Origin: Candidatus Levyibacteriota bacterium
Lineage (GTDB): Bacteria; Patescibacteria; Microgenomatia; Levybacterales; UBA12049
Length of the DNA: 64,000 bases
Assembly (NCBI GenBank): GCA_027334565.1
Contig: DAHWUP010000003.1
Location: 1-64,000, forward strand
Direction: 5' to 3'
A program made the translations under genes and the position numbers. Shown one piece after another: positions 23,276 through 32,926 of the stretch (position 1 is the first letter of the stretch; each line of letters begins with the position of its first letter). The notes below the pieces were generated by a model that was given only the letters and a program-made list of their open reading frames with translations, searched no databases and was not told the origin of the DNA.

Positions 23276-25053
23276 TGCTTAATATTCTAAATAATGCTTA
23301 CCACTTAGCTTATATTAACTTCGCGCTAGTTATCATAGCAAGTCTTTTAATTCTTTTTTACAGGTATGTCTATCCCAAAAGAAAAATACATCCTGTCCTG
23401 ATGATTATAATATTTTCTCTAATAGCATCATGGAGCGTTTTTAGACCGGGAACATATCAATCGGGAGATTTAAGGACTCATACCGTACAGCTAATGTCAT
23501 TTTATGACAATTTACAGCAAGGCAATTTATTTCCAATCTGGGCTGGACAATTATGTGGAGGAAACGGATGTCCGGTATTAGAGTTTTTTTATACACTGCC
23601 TTACTATATTGCATCTTTTTTTCATTTTGTAGGTTTTTCATATTTAACCAGCTTAAAAATTTTACTTGCGGCTTCTTTTATAATATCGGGATTAACCATG
23701 TATCTGTGGGCAAAGGATGAATTCGGGAAGAAAGCCGGAATTGTGGCGTCCGTTTTTTATTTATTTGCTCCATATCATTTGATCGATTTTCATTTTAGGG
23801 CCGGAATTGGTGAAGTTTTATCTTTTGTTTTTATTCCATTAGTATTCTTGTTTGCAAAAAAAATTATTGAATCACCCAAAATTAAATACATACTTGGATT
23901 AACCTTAAGCATTTCATTTTTATTAATGTCACATTCGAGTACAACCGCAGCAGTTTTGCCTATTCTATTTATTTATGCATTGATTAACTGGTATTATAAA
24001 AAGAAAAAATTAATTAGTGAGTTATTGTTATTTGTAATTGCTTTAATTTTTAGTGCCGGACTATTAACATATTATTGGTTACCTGCCTTAAGTGAGGTAA
24101 GGTATACATGGTATGGCTTATGGACAGTGGGAGATTTCAGGCCGATATGGGAATATTTAATTTCTCCGGCTAGATATGGTCTCCTATTTCAGGGAAATCA
24201 TGGTGAGTATCGACTGATTGTAGGTTATTTCCAATTAATTGCAGTTATTGCCTCTATTTTTTTAATTCTCAAAAGTAAATTTGATAAAAGAATGGAAAGA
24301 TTATTAATATTCTTTATAATATTTTTCTTCTTGTTCTTTTTTATGATGACGGAATCTTCAAAGCCGCTTTGGGAAAGTTTTTCTGTTTTAAATACTTTTT
24401 TGATGGTTTGGAGATTACTTATTCCAATTGCTTTTATCACATCCGCAATTGCTGCAATTGTATCAACCAAAATTAAAAATGATTATCTTCTAACTTTAAT
24501 TTGTTTTGCAACGATAGTAATTACTTTATTGAATTGGGGCAATCGTAAAATGGTTGAACCTCCTACGAATCCGTTTTACGCCGAAGTGGAAAATTATACG
24601 GAGTATGTTCCTTACAAAAACATTAATTCTCTTGGTGAACTACCGCATGCATCGATAAAATATAAGATCGTTACTACTTCGAAGGCAAGAAGTATTCCGA
24701 TAGAATTCATTAACGGAAATGGGTCTTATTTTCAAATAACGAGGTTGGAAGAAAAACACGAATATGTTCTGAAGGATAACGTCAATTCTTTGATTCAAGA
24801 AAATACATATTATTTCCCTGGTTGGAAAGTATATGTAGATAACTTAGCTACACCTATAAATTATAATAACGCATTCGGCAGTATTAGGTTTTCGGTAAAC
24901 AAAGGGGTTCATAAAGTTATTGTTGTACTTGAGGACAGTCAAATTAGGAGAATTTCCAAGTATATAAGTTTGATATTTATTGTATTACTGTTGGTTTTCC
25001 TTTTTTCTTTAAAGAGAATTATATCTCTTATTGATAAGGTGTTTAGGATTTGA
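23275..25053 (+). CDS. Multi-spanning membrane protein, PTPS-related (PF10131-like) GT-C type
   Basis: 592 aa with about 12 helices and a C-terminal outer beta-rich domain (about residues 430-560). The first outer loop holds SGDLRTHTVQLM, and VFYLFAPYHLIDFHFRA is the conserved block of the 6-pyruvoyl-tetrahydropterin-synthase-related membrane family, which has no relation to pterin enzymes in function and is thought to be a GT-C-like glycosyltransferase. It is a clear paralogue of the protein encoded at 26266-28032 on the other strand. ATG 23275 shares one base with the previous stop (TGATG). Confidence 0.75.
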   Translation: MLNILNNAYHLAYINFALVIIASLLILFYRYVYPKRKIHPVLMIIIFSLIASWSVFRPGTYQSGDLRTHTVQLMSFYDNLQQGNLFPIWAGQLCGGNGCPVLEFFYTLPYYIASFFHFVGFSYLTSLKILLAASFIISGLTMYLWAKDEFGKKAGIVASVFYLFAPYHLIDFHFRAGIGEVLSFVFIPLVFLFAKKIIESPKIKYILGLTLSISFLLMSHSSTTAAVLPILFIYALINWYYKKKKLISELLLFVIALIFSAGLLTYYWLPALSEVRYTWYGLWTVGDFRPIWEYLISPARYGLLFQGNHGEYRLIVGYFQLIAVIASIFLILKSKFDKRMERLLIFFIIFFFLFFFMMTESSKPLWESFSVLNTFLMVWRLLIPIAFITSAIAAIVSTKIKNDYLLTLICFATIVITLLNWGNRKMVEPPTNPFYAEVENYTEYVPYKNINSLGELPHASIKYKIVTTSKARSIPIEFINGNGSYFQITRLEEKHEYVLKDNVNSLIQENTYYFPGWKVYVDNLATPINYNNAFGSIRFSVNKGVHKVIVVLEDSQIRRISKYISLIFIVLLLVFLFSLKRIISLIDKVFRI

Positions 25054-25068
25054 TAATCTATATCGATT

Positions 25069-25623
25069 ATGAGCCTATCTCAAATCACCTCTGGTTATAG
25101 AGCAACGCTTATAATTCCGGTTTATAAAAAATGGATAAAACCAGGAGAAGGGGTGTTGGATGTGGGTTGTGGTAACGGTGTGGTTTCAGCGAAGCTAAAA
25201 AAAAGTTTAAAAATAAATTTAACCGGATGCGATGTCATAAATTATCTTAGTCATGACATCCAATACGTAAAGATGCAAAATAAGGAAAAATTACCTTTTA
25301 ACAAATATTCATTTGACGTAACTATGTTCAACGACGTATTGCATCATACGGAAAAAGAAAATCAGCTAAAATTACTTGATGAAGCGTTCAGGGTATCAAA
25401 AAGAATTTTAATTTTTGAAGTACAACCTACGATTCGAGGGAAAATTTTTGACTACCTTCTTAATAAAATTCATAATTTGGGAATGAATATTCCTTTTGCT
25501 TTCAGGACCATAGATGAATGGCAATTGTTATTTAAAAAAAAGGGTTATAAATTTAAAACGGAAAGTATTTCGAGTCCATTTTTATATCCATTTAAACATA
25601 TAGCATTTTTATTAGAAAAATGA
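25069..25623 (+). CDS. Class I SAM-dependent methyltransferase
   Basis: 184 aa. VLDVGCGNGVVSAKL is motif I at about residue 30, and FDVTMFNDVLHHT is the motif IV region of the UbiE/Methyltransf_11 type. It is shorter than average but keeps the fold core. The substrate is unknown; position between glycan genes suggests a sugar or lipid carrier. It overlaps the following GT2 gene by four bases (ATGA). Confidence 0.85.
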   Translation: MSLSQITSGYRATLIIPVYKKWIKPGEGVLDVGCGNGVVSAKLKKSLKINLTGCDVINYLSHDIQYVKMQNKEKLPFNKYSFDVTMFNDVLHHTEKENQLKLLDEAFRVSKRILIFEVQPTIRGKIFDYLLNKIHNLGMNIPFAFRTIDEWQLLFKKKGYKFKTESISSPFLYPFKHIAFLLEK

Positions 25624-26333
25624 ACACTACGCCGAAAATAAAGATTACAATCTTAATGCCTGCTCTAAACGAAGGCAAAACGATAATTAAAACAATAAAC
25701 GATTGCTATAAGCATACTCAATACGATGTAGATGTTTTGGTGGTAACAGACAGCAAGATCAAAAAGGATACCCTTGAGGCGGCAAAGACAACCAAAGCCA
25801 GGATCATAGATATCGGTAAAGGTAAGGGCAAGGGTTATGCCGTACGCAAAGCGATTCCTTTTTTAAAAAACGATATAATAGTTCAGCTCGATGCGGATTA
25901 CCAGTTTTTGCCTACAGATTTACCTAAAATGATCCAGCCATTATTACAGGGATACGATGTTACCTTGGGGACTAGATACCAGAGAGGTTCCCATATCGCA
26001 AAAGATTCCGTTAGTCTCCTAAGGTTATTTGGAAGTTACGGATTGTCGGCAGTTACTTCCATATTTGCGAAACAAAGAATAACCGATGTCATGGCAGGAT
26101 ATAAGGGATTTAACAAAGGTGTTTTGAAAAAATTGAATCCCAAAACAGATCATTTCGGATATGAGGCGGAATTAGTTTTAAAGGCAGAGTATTACCGCAT
26201 GAAAATAATTAATGTTCCGATATCTTACAGGAAGAGAAAAGAAGGCAGAACAAGCGTTAGCAGTATCAGGGATGGTCTTTTGGTTTTAAGAACGATAATA
26301 GGTGTAGGTAAATATAATTTTTGGAAAGCATAA
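25620..26333 (+). CDS. Glycosyltransferase family 2 (polyprenyl-phosphate sugar synthase-like)
   Basis: 237 aa, GT-A fold. ITILMPALNEGKTI opens the nucleotide-binding domain, QLDADYQFLP is the DxD-type metal site, and the YGLSAVTSIFAKQRITDVMAGYKG segment resembles dolichyl-phosphate mannose or undecaprenyl-phosphate sugar synthases without a membrane anchor. It could supply the lipid-linked sugars used by the many GT-C enzymes here. Its last 68 bases overlap the convergent membrane protein gene. Confidence 0.85.
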   Translation: MNTTPKIKITILMPALNEGKTIIKTINDCYKHTQYDVDVLVVTDSKIKKDTLEAAKTTKARIIDIGKGKGKGYAVRKAIPFLKNDIIVQLDADYQFLPTDLPKMIQPLLQGYDVTLGTRYQRGSHIAKDSVSLLRLFGSYGLSAVTSIFAKQRITDVMAGYKGFNKGVLKKLNPKTDHFGYEAELVLKAEYYRMKIINVPISYRKRKEGRTSVSSIRDGLLVLRTIIGVGKYNFWKA

Positions 26334-28032
26334 GCATAATAATGAATAAACCCGCCAAACTTAATATATTGGAAAATATTACGATTGGCAAGTCTTCGAA
26401 CCTAAGTTGTACATCATAAAGCCCGGGTTTTACGGTAAATTCAATCACTCCCTTAGGAGATGCTTTGGTTATAGAAATCGGGTAGTTTTTACCGTTAAGA
26501 TATAAATTCCAGCCCGGAAAATATAGTGTATTTTCCCTTAATAAAGAAGTTTTTGAAACACTAAGAGCATATTCGTGAAAGTTTGTTGTTCTTAAAAGTT
26601 GCTTGACATCAGTCTGTCCTTTTATTACTTCCAGATGATTTTTGGGTATTTTACTTTCCCAGGTGTTGTTAGGGTCTGTCCAAACTGGAGCGGCCTGACC
26701 CAAACCTGCCCCATCGGCTGTGCTTAACGGTAACTGTTTTATCAAATATGTATCGTTAATTTGGGAAATAACCTGTCTGTTGCCCCAGTTTAAAATTGTG
26801 GAACCGATTGTGACTAAAAAAATTAGTATAAGTAGTAACTTGTTTTTTAAACCGTATAATATAGTAGCAGCTAAAACAGATGTCGTTAGGCTAATAATCA
26901 AGAGCAGTCTGTAAACAAATTGAAAGTGCTTAATAAATGGAATTATCTCCCAAAGGGGAGCCGAAAGACTTTGCATCATAAAGAAATAACCTAGGAAAAA
27001 TAATAAAAATAATTTAATAAGCGGTTTATCCTTAAAATTCAATATGTTCTTAAGCAAGAGATAAAAAGCGATGATTACAAATATTACTTGCATATATCCT
27101 ATTATGTAAGATAATTCTCCTTTAGGACCTTGAAAAAGTAAACCGAGTCTCCAGGGCGAGTAAATAAATTCAAAAAAATTTGGAAAGGTTATCGATGAAA
27201 TTGTAGATTGTTGAGTATATTTGAGCAAAAATATCGTAGGAAGCCATGAATATGCTGTAAGCATCATACCTAATGCTAGTGATATAAGACCAAGAACAAG
27301 TTTTTTGATATGGTGCTTTTTACGTCTATACCAACAGAACCAGAGGTAGGCTACAAGAAGCGGTGGAGAGGCTAAGGAGATCGCAGGATGCGAAATTACT
27401 AATAATGCAAATGATAAAGCTAATAGTAGAAAATACTTTATGGAAGTGCTTTCGACAAATTTCTTTATGAGATATAAATTAACCGGCAAAATGACAAACG
27501 CCAATATCTCTCCGACATCGGCCCTGAAATGCAGATCGACCAGGTGATAAGGTGCAAAGAGGTAAAAAATAGAAGCTATGAAACCTGCTTTTTCATTTAA
27601 CTCCTCTTTTATCCAGGTAAACATAGCTATGCCTGACGCGATATAAGAAAATGCCAGTAGTAGTTTTGTCGAAAGCACAAAAGAAATACCGACGGAATGA
27701 AAAAAAGAAATGATGTAATAGGGAAGAGAGTAGATAAAGATAAAGGCCGGAAATCCAAACGTGGCATTAAGTTCTCCGGCCCATCTTGGGATAAGAATTC
27801 CTTCGGTTAATGACTTATAAAAAGCGATTGCGTTTGTGATATGAATCCATAAGTCCCCACTTTCATAAACGCCGGGTCTGAAGATGCTCCAGACGGGAAG
27901 AAGCGAAATCAAAATCAACAAATAAAGCAAATTAATTTTTTTCTTAAGGATATAATTATAAATAAAAAGACAGAAACCGAAAGCCAAAACAAGAATCAGG
28001 TTAATAAGACTTAATGCGTAGGGATTAATCAT
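26266..28032 (-). CDS. Multi-spanning membrane protein, PTPS-related (PF10131-like) GT-C type
   Basis: 588 aa, about 12 helices plus a C-terminal outer domain. The loop ESGDLWIHI, LPYYIISFFHSVG and IFYLFAPYHLVDLHFRA align along the whole length with the protein encoded at 23275-25053, making the two an inverted paralogous pair. A promoter with TTGTTA and TAAAAT lies 12 bases upstream. The last codons overlap the opposite GT2 gene by 68 bases. The donor sugar is unknown. Confidence 0.75.
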   Translation of the reverse strand: MINPYALSLINLILVLAFGFCLFIYNYILKKKINLLYLLILISLLPVWSIFRPGVYESGDLWIHITNAIAFYKSLTEGILIPRWAGELNATFGFPAFIFIYSLPYYIISFFHSVGISFVLSTKLLLAFSYIASGIAMFTWIKEELNEKAGFIASIFYLFAPYHLVDLHFRADVGEILAFVILPVNLYLIKKFVESTSIKYFLLLALSFALLVISHPAISLASPPLLVAYLWFCWYRRKKHHIKKLVLGLISLALGMMLTAYSWLPTIFLLKYTQQSTISSITFPNFFEFIYSPWRLGLLFQGPKGELSYIIGYMQVIFVIIAFYLLLKNILNFKDKPLIKLFLLFFLGYFFMMQSLSAPLWEIIPFIKHFQFVYRLLLIISLTTSVLAATILYGLKNKLLLILIFLVTIGSTILNWGNRQVISQINDTYLIKQLPLSTADGAGLGQAAPVWTDPNNTWESKIPKNHLEVIKGQTDVKQLLRTTNFHEYALSVSKTSLLRENTLYFPGWNLYLNGKNYPISITKASPKGVIEFTVKPGLYDVQLRFEDLPIVIFSNILSLAGLFIIMLMLSKNYIYLHLLSFLKPKDHP

Positions 28033-28044
28033 TATATCTTAGGT

Positions 28045-28073
28045 ATTTTACTTTATTTTTTGTATAATAACAA
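28045..28073 (-). promoter_or_regulatory. Promoter of the minus-strand PTPS-related gene
   Basis: On the minus strand: TTGTTA (28073-28068), 17 bases, TAAAAT (28050-28045). A plus-strand TATAAT (28063-28068) for the next gene lies inside it, so the two divergent promoters interpenetrate. Confidence 0.5.
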
Positions 28074-28084
28074 AATATAACTCA

Positions 28085-28510
28085 ATGAACAAAGTAAAAA
28101 AACAAATATTTTTGCTCCTGATATTTTTTTGGATAATCCTATCGATTTTTGATGTATTTTATAATTTGATTAAGTTTTTCCCCGAAGCAAGACAATGGAT
28201 TTTCCTTTCGGATTCGCAGAAACGTGTTTTGGTTTACGGTCCTATTTATAATTTTTTAAGTTTTGTAGATAAATACACAAATCCAAATACTTCGATCCTT
28301 ATCTATTCCAAGGATGATAAGGCGTATTACTTGGGCAGATATATGCTATACCCTAAGAATATTACTGTAGTAGTAAACACACAACAACTAATCAAAGAGG
28401 CAAGTAACAGAAAATTCAATTACGTTGCGTTAAATGATTACAGCACAAAGCTAGTTGATTATAAAGCCATAGCAACCGTTTCGTCGGGAATTCTTTATAA
28501 AAAGTTATGA
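28085..28510 (+). CDS. Small membrane-anchored protein, companion of a GT-C protein
   Basis: 141 aa. One strong N-terminal membrane helix (about residues 7-28), then an outer domain with SILIYSKDDKAYYLGRYMLYPK. This resembles the soluble C-terminal domains that follow the membrane part in many GT-C proteins, but here it is a separate polypeptide. It overlaps the next gene, which encodes a multi-spanning protein lacking such a domain, by ATGA, so the pair may act as a split enzyme. Confidence 0.6.
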   Translation: MNKVKKQIFLLLIFFWIILSIFDVFYNLIKFFPEARQWIFLSDSQKRVLVYGPIYNFLSFVDKYTNPNTSILIYSKDDKAYYLGRYMLYPKNITVVVNTQQLIKEASNRKFNYVALNDYSTKLVDYKAIATVSSGILYKKL

Positions 28511-29862
28511 ATGTCATTTTAGTGTTTTTGTCTATCGTATTTATAACCGTAATTGGATACTCGTTTATTAATTTCTTTAAGATCCTAAATGGGTTTGATA
28601 AGCTACTGAGACTTTCCTATTCTTTTGGATTGGGAATAATTTTTGTAAGTTTTCAGCTTTATTGTTATTCCAGATTGAATATAGTATGGACAAGCGCAGA
28701 TATACTTACTCCTTGGGTTATTTTTATTCTCATACATATAATCAAAAACCGGAACTTGTTAACTAAGTTACCTAAGTGGCCAAGATTAAAAAAAGTGGAT
28801 TATCTACTATTATTTTTTATCGCGTTTTGTACATTTTATGCTGTTTTTGAAGCGCTTATCCGACCACCTGTTGCCTGGGATTCTTGGGCGGCATGGTTAT
28901 TCCAATCAAAGATGTTTTTCCTCGGCAACAACATAGACCCCTCATTGCTTAGGCATTATAATTTTTATTACCCGATTCTTTATTATCTTTTAAACTCCTT
29001 TGTTTTTATTATTATTGGAAATTTTGACGATACGTCAATTCTATTGATTTCTTCGGCTTTCTATTTTTTTACATTATTATTATTTTTTGGTTTCACAAGC
29101 CGAAGGTACGGTATAAGAAAAGGATTGTTTTTTACTTTTTTGTTGGCGGCATTGCAAAACCTTATCCGTCACGGCGGGAGGATGGAGGCCGGATTAGCAG
29201 ATCTTCCCTTAGGCTATTTGGCTTTCTGTTCCACCACGTTATTACTGGACTACATTGATAATAAAGGAGTTAAAACATTAACATTAATGTCAATTTTTTT
29301 AGCCGGTACGGCTCTTACTAAGAGCGAAGGTTTGCCGTTTGCGTTGGTTATTAGTGCAATCGCCATTTACTACATATTTAAAAACAAATTATTCAGTCAT
29401 TTTATATATCTACTGATTTGGGTAGTGCCTATAGTCGATTGGGAAGCTTACAAACGAAGCAATGGGATTATGAGTTATTTTTCTGGCCACTACTTTGTCA
29501 CATCTTGGATAAAGTTTTCAGATTCGCTTCTTGGAACTTTAAAAGAATTAATCAATATAAAAAGCTGGAATCTTATTTGGTTTTCATACTTTGTTTCGCT
29601 CATGCTCAAAAAATCGTGGACTAAATACGGTTTGATACTAAATGTTATTGTACTGTCCCAACTTATTTTCTATATTGTCACTTATATTTTTACGGCTGGA
29701 AACTCCCCAGAGAGCTCCATAGAAAGGCTATTGATCCATATAGTGCCCATAGCAATGCTGGAAATAATGTTTGTTATTAATTACGAGAAATTTAACTTGG
29801 GGAAATTATTTGGCTTTAAAAACCGTAAGATAATGAAATTTATAGCTGATTACGTCTCCTGA
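28507..29862 (+). CDS. GT-C-type multi-spanning membrane protein
   Basis: 451 aa, about 11-12 helices. The first outer loop contains PPVAWDSWAAWLFQSK, an Asp placed as in GT-C catalytic loops, and HYNFYYPILYY as the following helix start. No large soluble C-terminal domain is present; the preceding small gene may supply one. Its 3' end overlaps the convergent GT39-like gene by 57 bases. The glycosyltransferase assignment rests on topology and loop motif. Confidence 0.65.
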   Translation: MNVILVFLSIVFITVIGYSFINFFKILNGFDKLLRLSYSFGLGIIFVSFQLYCYSRLNIVWTSADILTPWVIFILIHIIKNRNLLTKLPKWPRLKKVDYLLLFFIAFCTFYAVFEALIRPPVAWDSWAAWLFQSKMFFLGNNIDPSLLRHYNFYYPILYYLLNSFVFIIIGNFDDTSILLISSAFYFFTLLLFFGFTSRRYGIRKGLFFTFLLAALQNLIRHGGRMEAGLADLPLGYLAFCSTTLLLDYIDNKGVKTLTLMSIFLAGTALTKSEGLPFALVISAIAIYYIFKNKLFSHFIYLLIWVVPIVDWEAYKRSNGIMSYFSGHYFVTSWIKFSDSLLGTLKELINIKSWNLIWFSYFVSLMLKKSWTKYGLILNVIVLSQLIFYIVTYIFTAGNSPESSIERLLIHIVPIAMLEIMFVINYEKFNLGKLFGFKNRKIMKFIADYVS

Positions 29863-31350
29863 ATTAACTTTAAGTAAAGTTACTTTACTATTTCCCGGAA
29901 GATTAAACACCTTATAAGGATAATTGATAATATACTGATAGTTCTCATCATCGGGGAAAACGATATCTGTAACATTTTTAGGAATTATAAGAGTCAGGTT
30001 TTTATTCTCAAATTGTCTCATGTTCCAGTCCTTTTGGTCTCTTTCCAGGTGTAAAATTCCGGGAGTGTTATCGGCTAAACCGTCCAGACTTACTACCTCG
30101 TACTTCTTTAAGTAATAACCATATGGACGCCAAAGGACAGAATTGGTAATTATAATAGTATTTTTGGGGTTGAATTTAGACAAAATAAAGTTAACCTTAC
30201 TACCGGTTTTTAGGTCGTTTTTTCTGATATCCGAATAATGGAAGGATGTGGGACGATACGGCAGGACGTACCGAGGATCACGGTTATAAAAAAACCAATA
30301 CAAATTAAAAACTGCGATACAAAAAACTATCAAAATGAATAACTGTTTATTATTTTGAATTACTTTCCAAACAGCATATGAAACTAACATTAATAGCGCG
30401 GCCAGATAACTCATTTGGTAACCCGCATGTTCCGATCTCAACAGCAAGTTATAAGCAAAACTGGGTAAAATCCAAGCAGAGTAAAAAATTATAGTCTTGT
30501 AATATCTGTTACTTATTTTAAAACTATCCTTATATATTTTCCAAAAATAATAGAGTAACGCTAAACTTGATAACCCAAAGCTTAAAAGAAAGCCTTTGAC
30601 GATTAACTCCAGTCTTTGAAAAACGGTACTGTGAGTCAGCGATGCCAATAAAAAACTGATGGATATGTTAACGAAGTTAAGTACGCCTGTATAGTATAGA
30701 AGAGGAATTACCCATATTAAAGTAATTATTGTGAATGTAATGACTGCTTTTATTTTTTCTTTTGCCGTAAGGAACAAAAACCCCAATATCAATAAACCAA
30801 ATATTTGAAATGTTTCCTGTGGTCTAATTCCAAAACTGATCCCGAAAACAATCCCGAAAATTATACCTAAATTATTTCCTTTCTTTACATAAATAAGATA
30901 AGTAATAAATGCCAATAATGTTGTTGTGGCAGGTATCGTGAGGTAAGCATATGGCGTTAGGCCGAAATAATAAAATGTTGAGCCGGTTAAAAATATTATT
31001 GACGCGGTCAGTCCTACAATTCTATGATACCATGCTTTGCCTACTAAATATAAAGCAATGGCGCCTACAACTGACGCCAACACGCTAACCATAAGAATCG
31101 CAAAATGAGGATCTTTAAAAAATATGTAGAAGAATTTTCCCATAGCAATATATAGGGGATATCCCGGAGGCGCAGGTGTCTGTTGTATAAGTGAAAACCT
31201 AACGACTGCTATACTGTACTGTGGTCCATCCCAATGGGATTGAATTTTTTCTAACAAAAGAAACCGTGAAAAAAAGGCAACCAACCCCAGTATAAAACAC
31301 AAAAGTATATCGTAATTATTTAAATTTAGTTTTTTTACAAATTTACTCAT
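29806..31350 (-). CDS. GT39/GT83-like membrane glycosyltransferase
   Basis: 514 aa, about 11 helices and a C-terminal outer domain from about residue 370. The first loop has SHWDGPQYSIAVVRF and APPGYPLYIAMGKFF, the PMT-type arrangement of acidic and Pro-Gly motifs. It should transfer a sugar from a polyprenyl-phosphate donor outside the membrane. ATG 31350 overlaps the upstream stop as ATGAGTAA and is preferred to the longer start at 31377. Confidence 0.75.
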   Translation of the reverse strand: MSKFVKKLNLNNYDILLCFILGLVAFFSRFLLLEKIQSHWDGPQYSIAVVRFSLIQQTPAPPGYPLYIAMGKFFYIFFKDPHFAILMVSVLASVVGAIALYLVGKAWYHRIVGLTASIIFLTGSTFYYFGLTPYAYLTIPATTTLLAFITYLIYVKKGNNLGIIFGIVFGISFGIRPQETFQIFGLLILGFLFLTAKEKIKAVITFTIITLIWVIPLLYYTGVLNFVNISISFLLASLTHSTVFQRLELIVKGFLLSFGLSSLALLYYFWKIYKDSFKISNRYYKTIIFYSAWILPSFAYNLLLRSEHAGYQMSYLAALLMLVSYAVWKVIQNNKQLFILIVFCIAVFNLYWFFYNRDPRYVLPYRPTSFHYSDIRKNDLKTGSKVNFILSKFNPKNTIIITNSVLWRPYGYYLKKYEVVSLDGLADNTPGILHLERDQKDWNMRQFENKNLTLIIPKNVTDIVFPDDENYQYIINYPYKVFNLPGNSKVTLLKVNSGDVISYKFHYLTVFKAK

Positions 31351-32926
31351 TATTGAATTTATATACACCTTCGCCATCTATGGTAGTGATTAGAGTATAG
31401 TTGCCGAAAATATAATTTGAAATTTCTGGCAATCTAACGACGTTATTGATTTCATCAACCGCCCATGCGTGTTTATTGTAAAGGATGTATTTGGGCTTTG
31501 CGGTTTTTAATTCTGATAGCATTTTTTCACGCATAGATTTTAAGTCGGCAATATATGGCAAATCGTAAATAGTAGCATCGTCTCTGTTTAAAATGAAATA
31601 TAATACCGGCTCGTCCGATAATATAAATAAATCATCTTTGGGAGTAGTATTAACAGTAAAATAAGCCTTTAAGTCTTTGAAATATTTTTCCTGTTTTTGA
31701 GAAATAAGTATAGGGCCTATATATCCTGGGTTAGCTTTGTTTACAGTTAAAGCATGCGGAAGTTTGGCGATGTTTTTAATTTGCGGATTATTGATATAAA
31801 GCAATCTAGCAATAAAAAACATAATCAACAAAGTGGAAAACAAATATATTTTTTTACCGGTCGTAAATTCATTAAAACTTTTTACGAAATAGTATGACAA
31901 TATTAGAAGTAACGGTGCCAATCCGAAAAACAGATGAGGAAAATCCGGGCGTCCCACAAAAGAATAGAACAAAAACAGCGAATAAAAGAGTATTAAAGAT
32001 AATTTTATGTCTGTGGCGGTGATTTTTTTTAGTATCAATTTGAGCGTGTAGATCAACAACAAATAAACGTTTATCATTAGCGTGTAATAGATGAACATAT
32101 TTTTAGAAAGTAAAAATTTGATCCAAGCCACCAATTTAATACTTTTTGGAATCTGATTAAAGATATCAGGTAAGTTTTGACCGTTTGGTGTATTGATTCC
32201 GGAAAAATCCGTTAAGACCTGTTTGGTAACCGACAGATAACCTGATAACCAGCCTTCTACCCCGGCCCAGAAAATAAAAACCAATGCGACAAGTACCAAG
32301 CCCAAAGACAGTTTTGTTATTTGTAAGATATGAACAGTTTTACTCTTCGAGTAAAAAATTTTTACGATATAATAAAAATAAGTAAGCAATATAGTGAAAA
32401 TGCCTATTTCGGGACTAACCAGGAAAGCCAGGCCATTAAATATGCCTGTAGCAAAGGCAATCAGTTTACTATTGCTTCGAATCGATAATATTAAAAAATA
32501 CAAGATCAAAAATCCCAACGCCTGCCTTAAAATCATTATCGGTAGAAGAATTAGCATTATGTTCATGAGATATCTTCCTACTCGCTTAAGACCGATCTCA
32601 AGCATTAAAATATTTGTCACAATAATCCCGAATATACTTCCTAAGATAATATAAATCCTGACCAAAAAAACAGAAGGACTGAATAATTTGAATAAAAGAT
32701 ATAAAGGGTAGACAAACAAAGGACCGTAAGTTATATAAATATCTCTAAACATCAATTTGCCATGTAGCATCTGATTTGCCCAAGCGGCGAATTGGCCTTC
32801 GTCGATCACATTGATATCACCGAAAAAAGGACTTAAGGTCTGGGCCGAACCTACCATGAAAGCCAATATGCAAAATATGACTATCTCGAAAAAAATTATC
32901 TTTTTTTGAGCTTTAATAATGTCCAT
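31343..32926 (-). CDS. GT-C-type membrane protein
   Basis: 527 aa, about 11 helices and a C-terminal outer domain with a nucleotide-free alpha/beta look. The first outer loop contains INVIDEGQFAAWA (acidic pair) and a later YITYGPLFVYPLY, as in uncharacterised GT-C families. The frame also opens at a TTG nine bases upstream; ATG 32926 is preferred. It overlaps the GT2 gene before it by 31 bases and the GT39-like gene after it by eight, so the minus-strand genes from 36.2 to 29.8 kb form one operon. Confidence 0.65.
   Translation of the reverse strand: MDIIKAQKKIIFFEIVIFCILAFMVGSAQTLSPFFGDINVIDEGQFAAWANQMLHGKLMFRDIYITYGPLFVYPLYLLFKLFSPSVFLVRIYIILGSIFGIIVTNILMLEIGLKRVGRYLMNIMLILLPIMILRQALGFLILYFLILSIRSNSKLIAFATGIFNGLAFLVSPEIGIFTILLTYFYYIVKIFYSKSKTVHILQITKLSLGLVLVALVFIFWAGVEGWLSGYLSVTKQVLTDFSGINTPNGQNLPDIFNQIPKSIKLVAWIKFLLSKNMFIYYTLMINVYLLLIYTLKLILKKITATDIKLSLILFYSLFLFYSFVGRPDFPHLFFGLAPLLLILSYYFVKSFNEFTTGKKIYLFSTLLIMFFIARLLYINNPQIKNIAKLPHALTVNKANPGYIGPILISQKQEKYFKDLKAYFTVNTTPKDDLFILSDEPVLYFILNRDDATIYDLPYIADLKSMREKMLSELKTAKPKYILYNKHAWAVDEINNVVRLPEISNYIFGNYTLITTIDGEGVYKFNNE

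Noticed and set aside
28032..28040. TATAAT touching ATG 28032 as the -10 of the minus-strand membrane protein
   Set aside because: The transcript would start inside the coding region; the TTGTTA/TAAAAT pair further upstream fits better.
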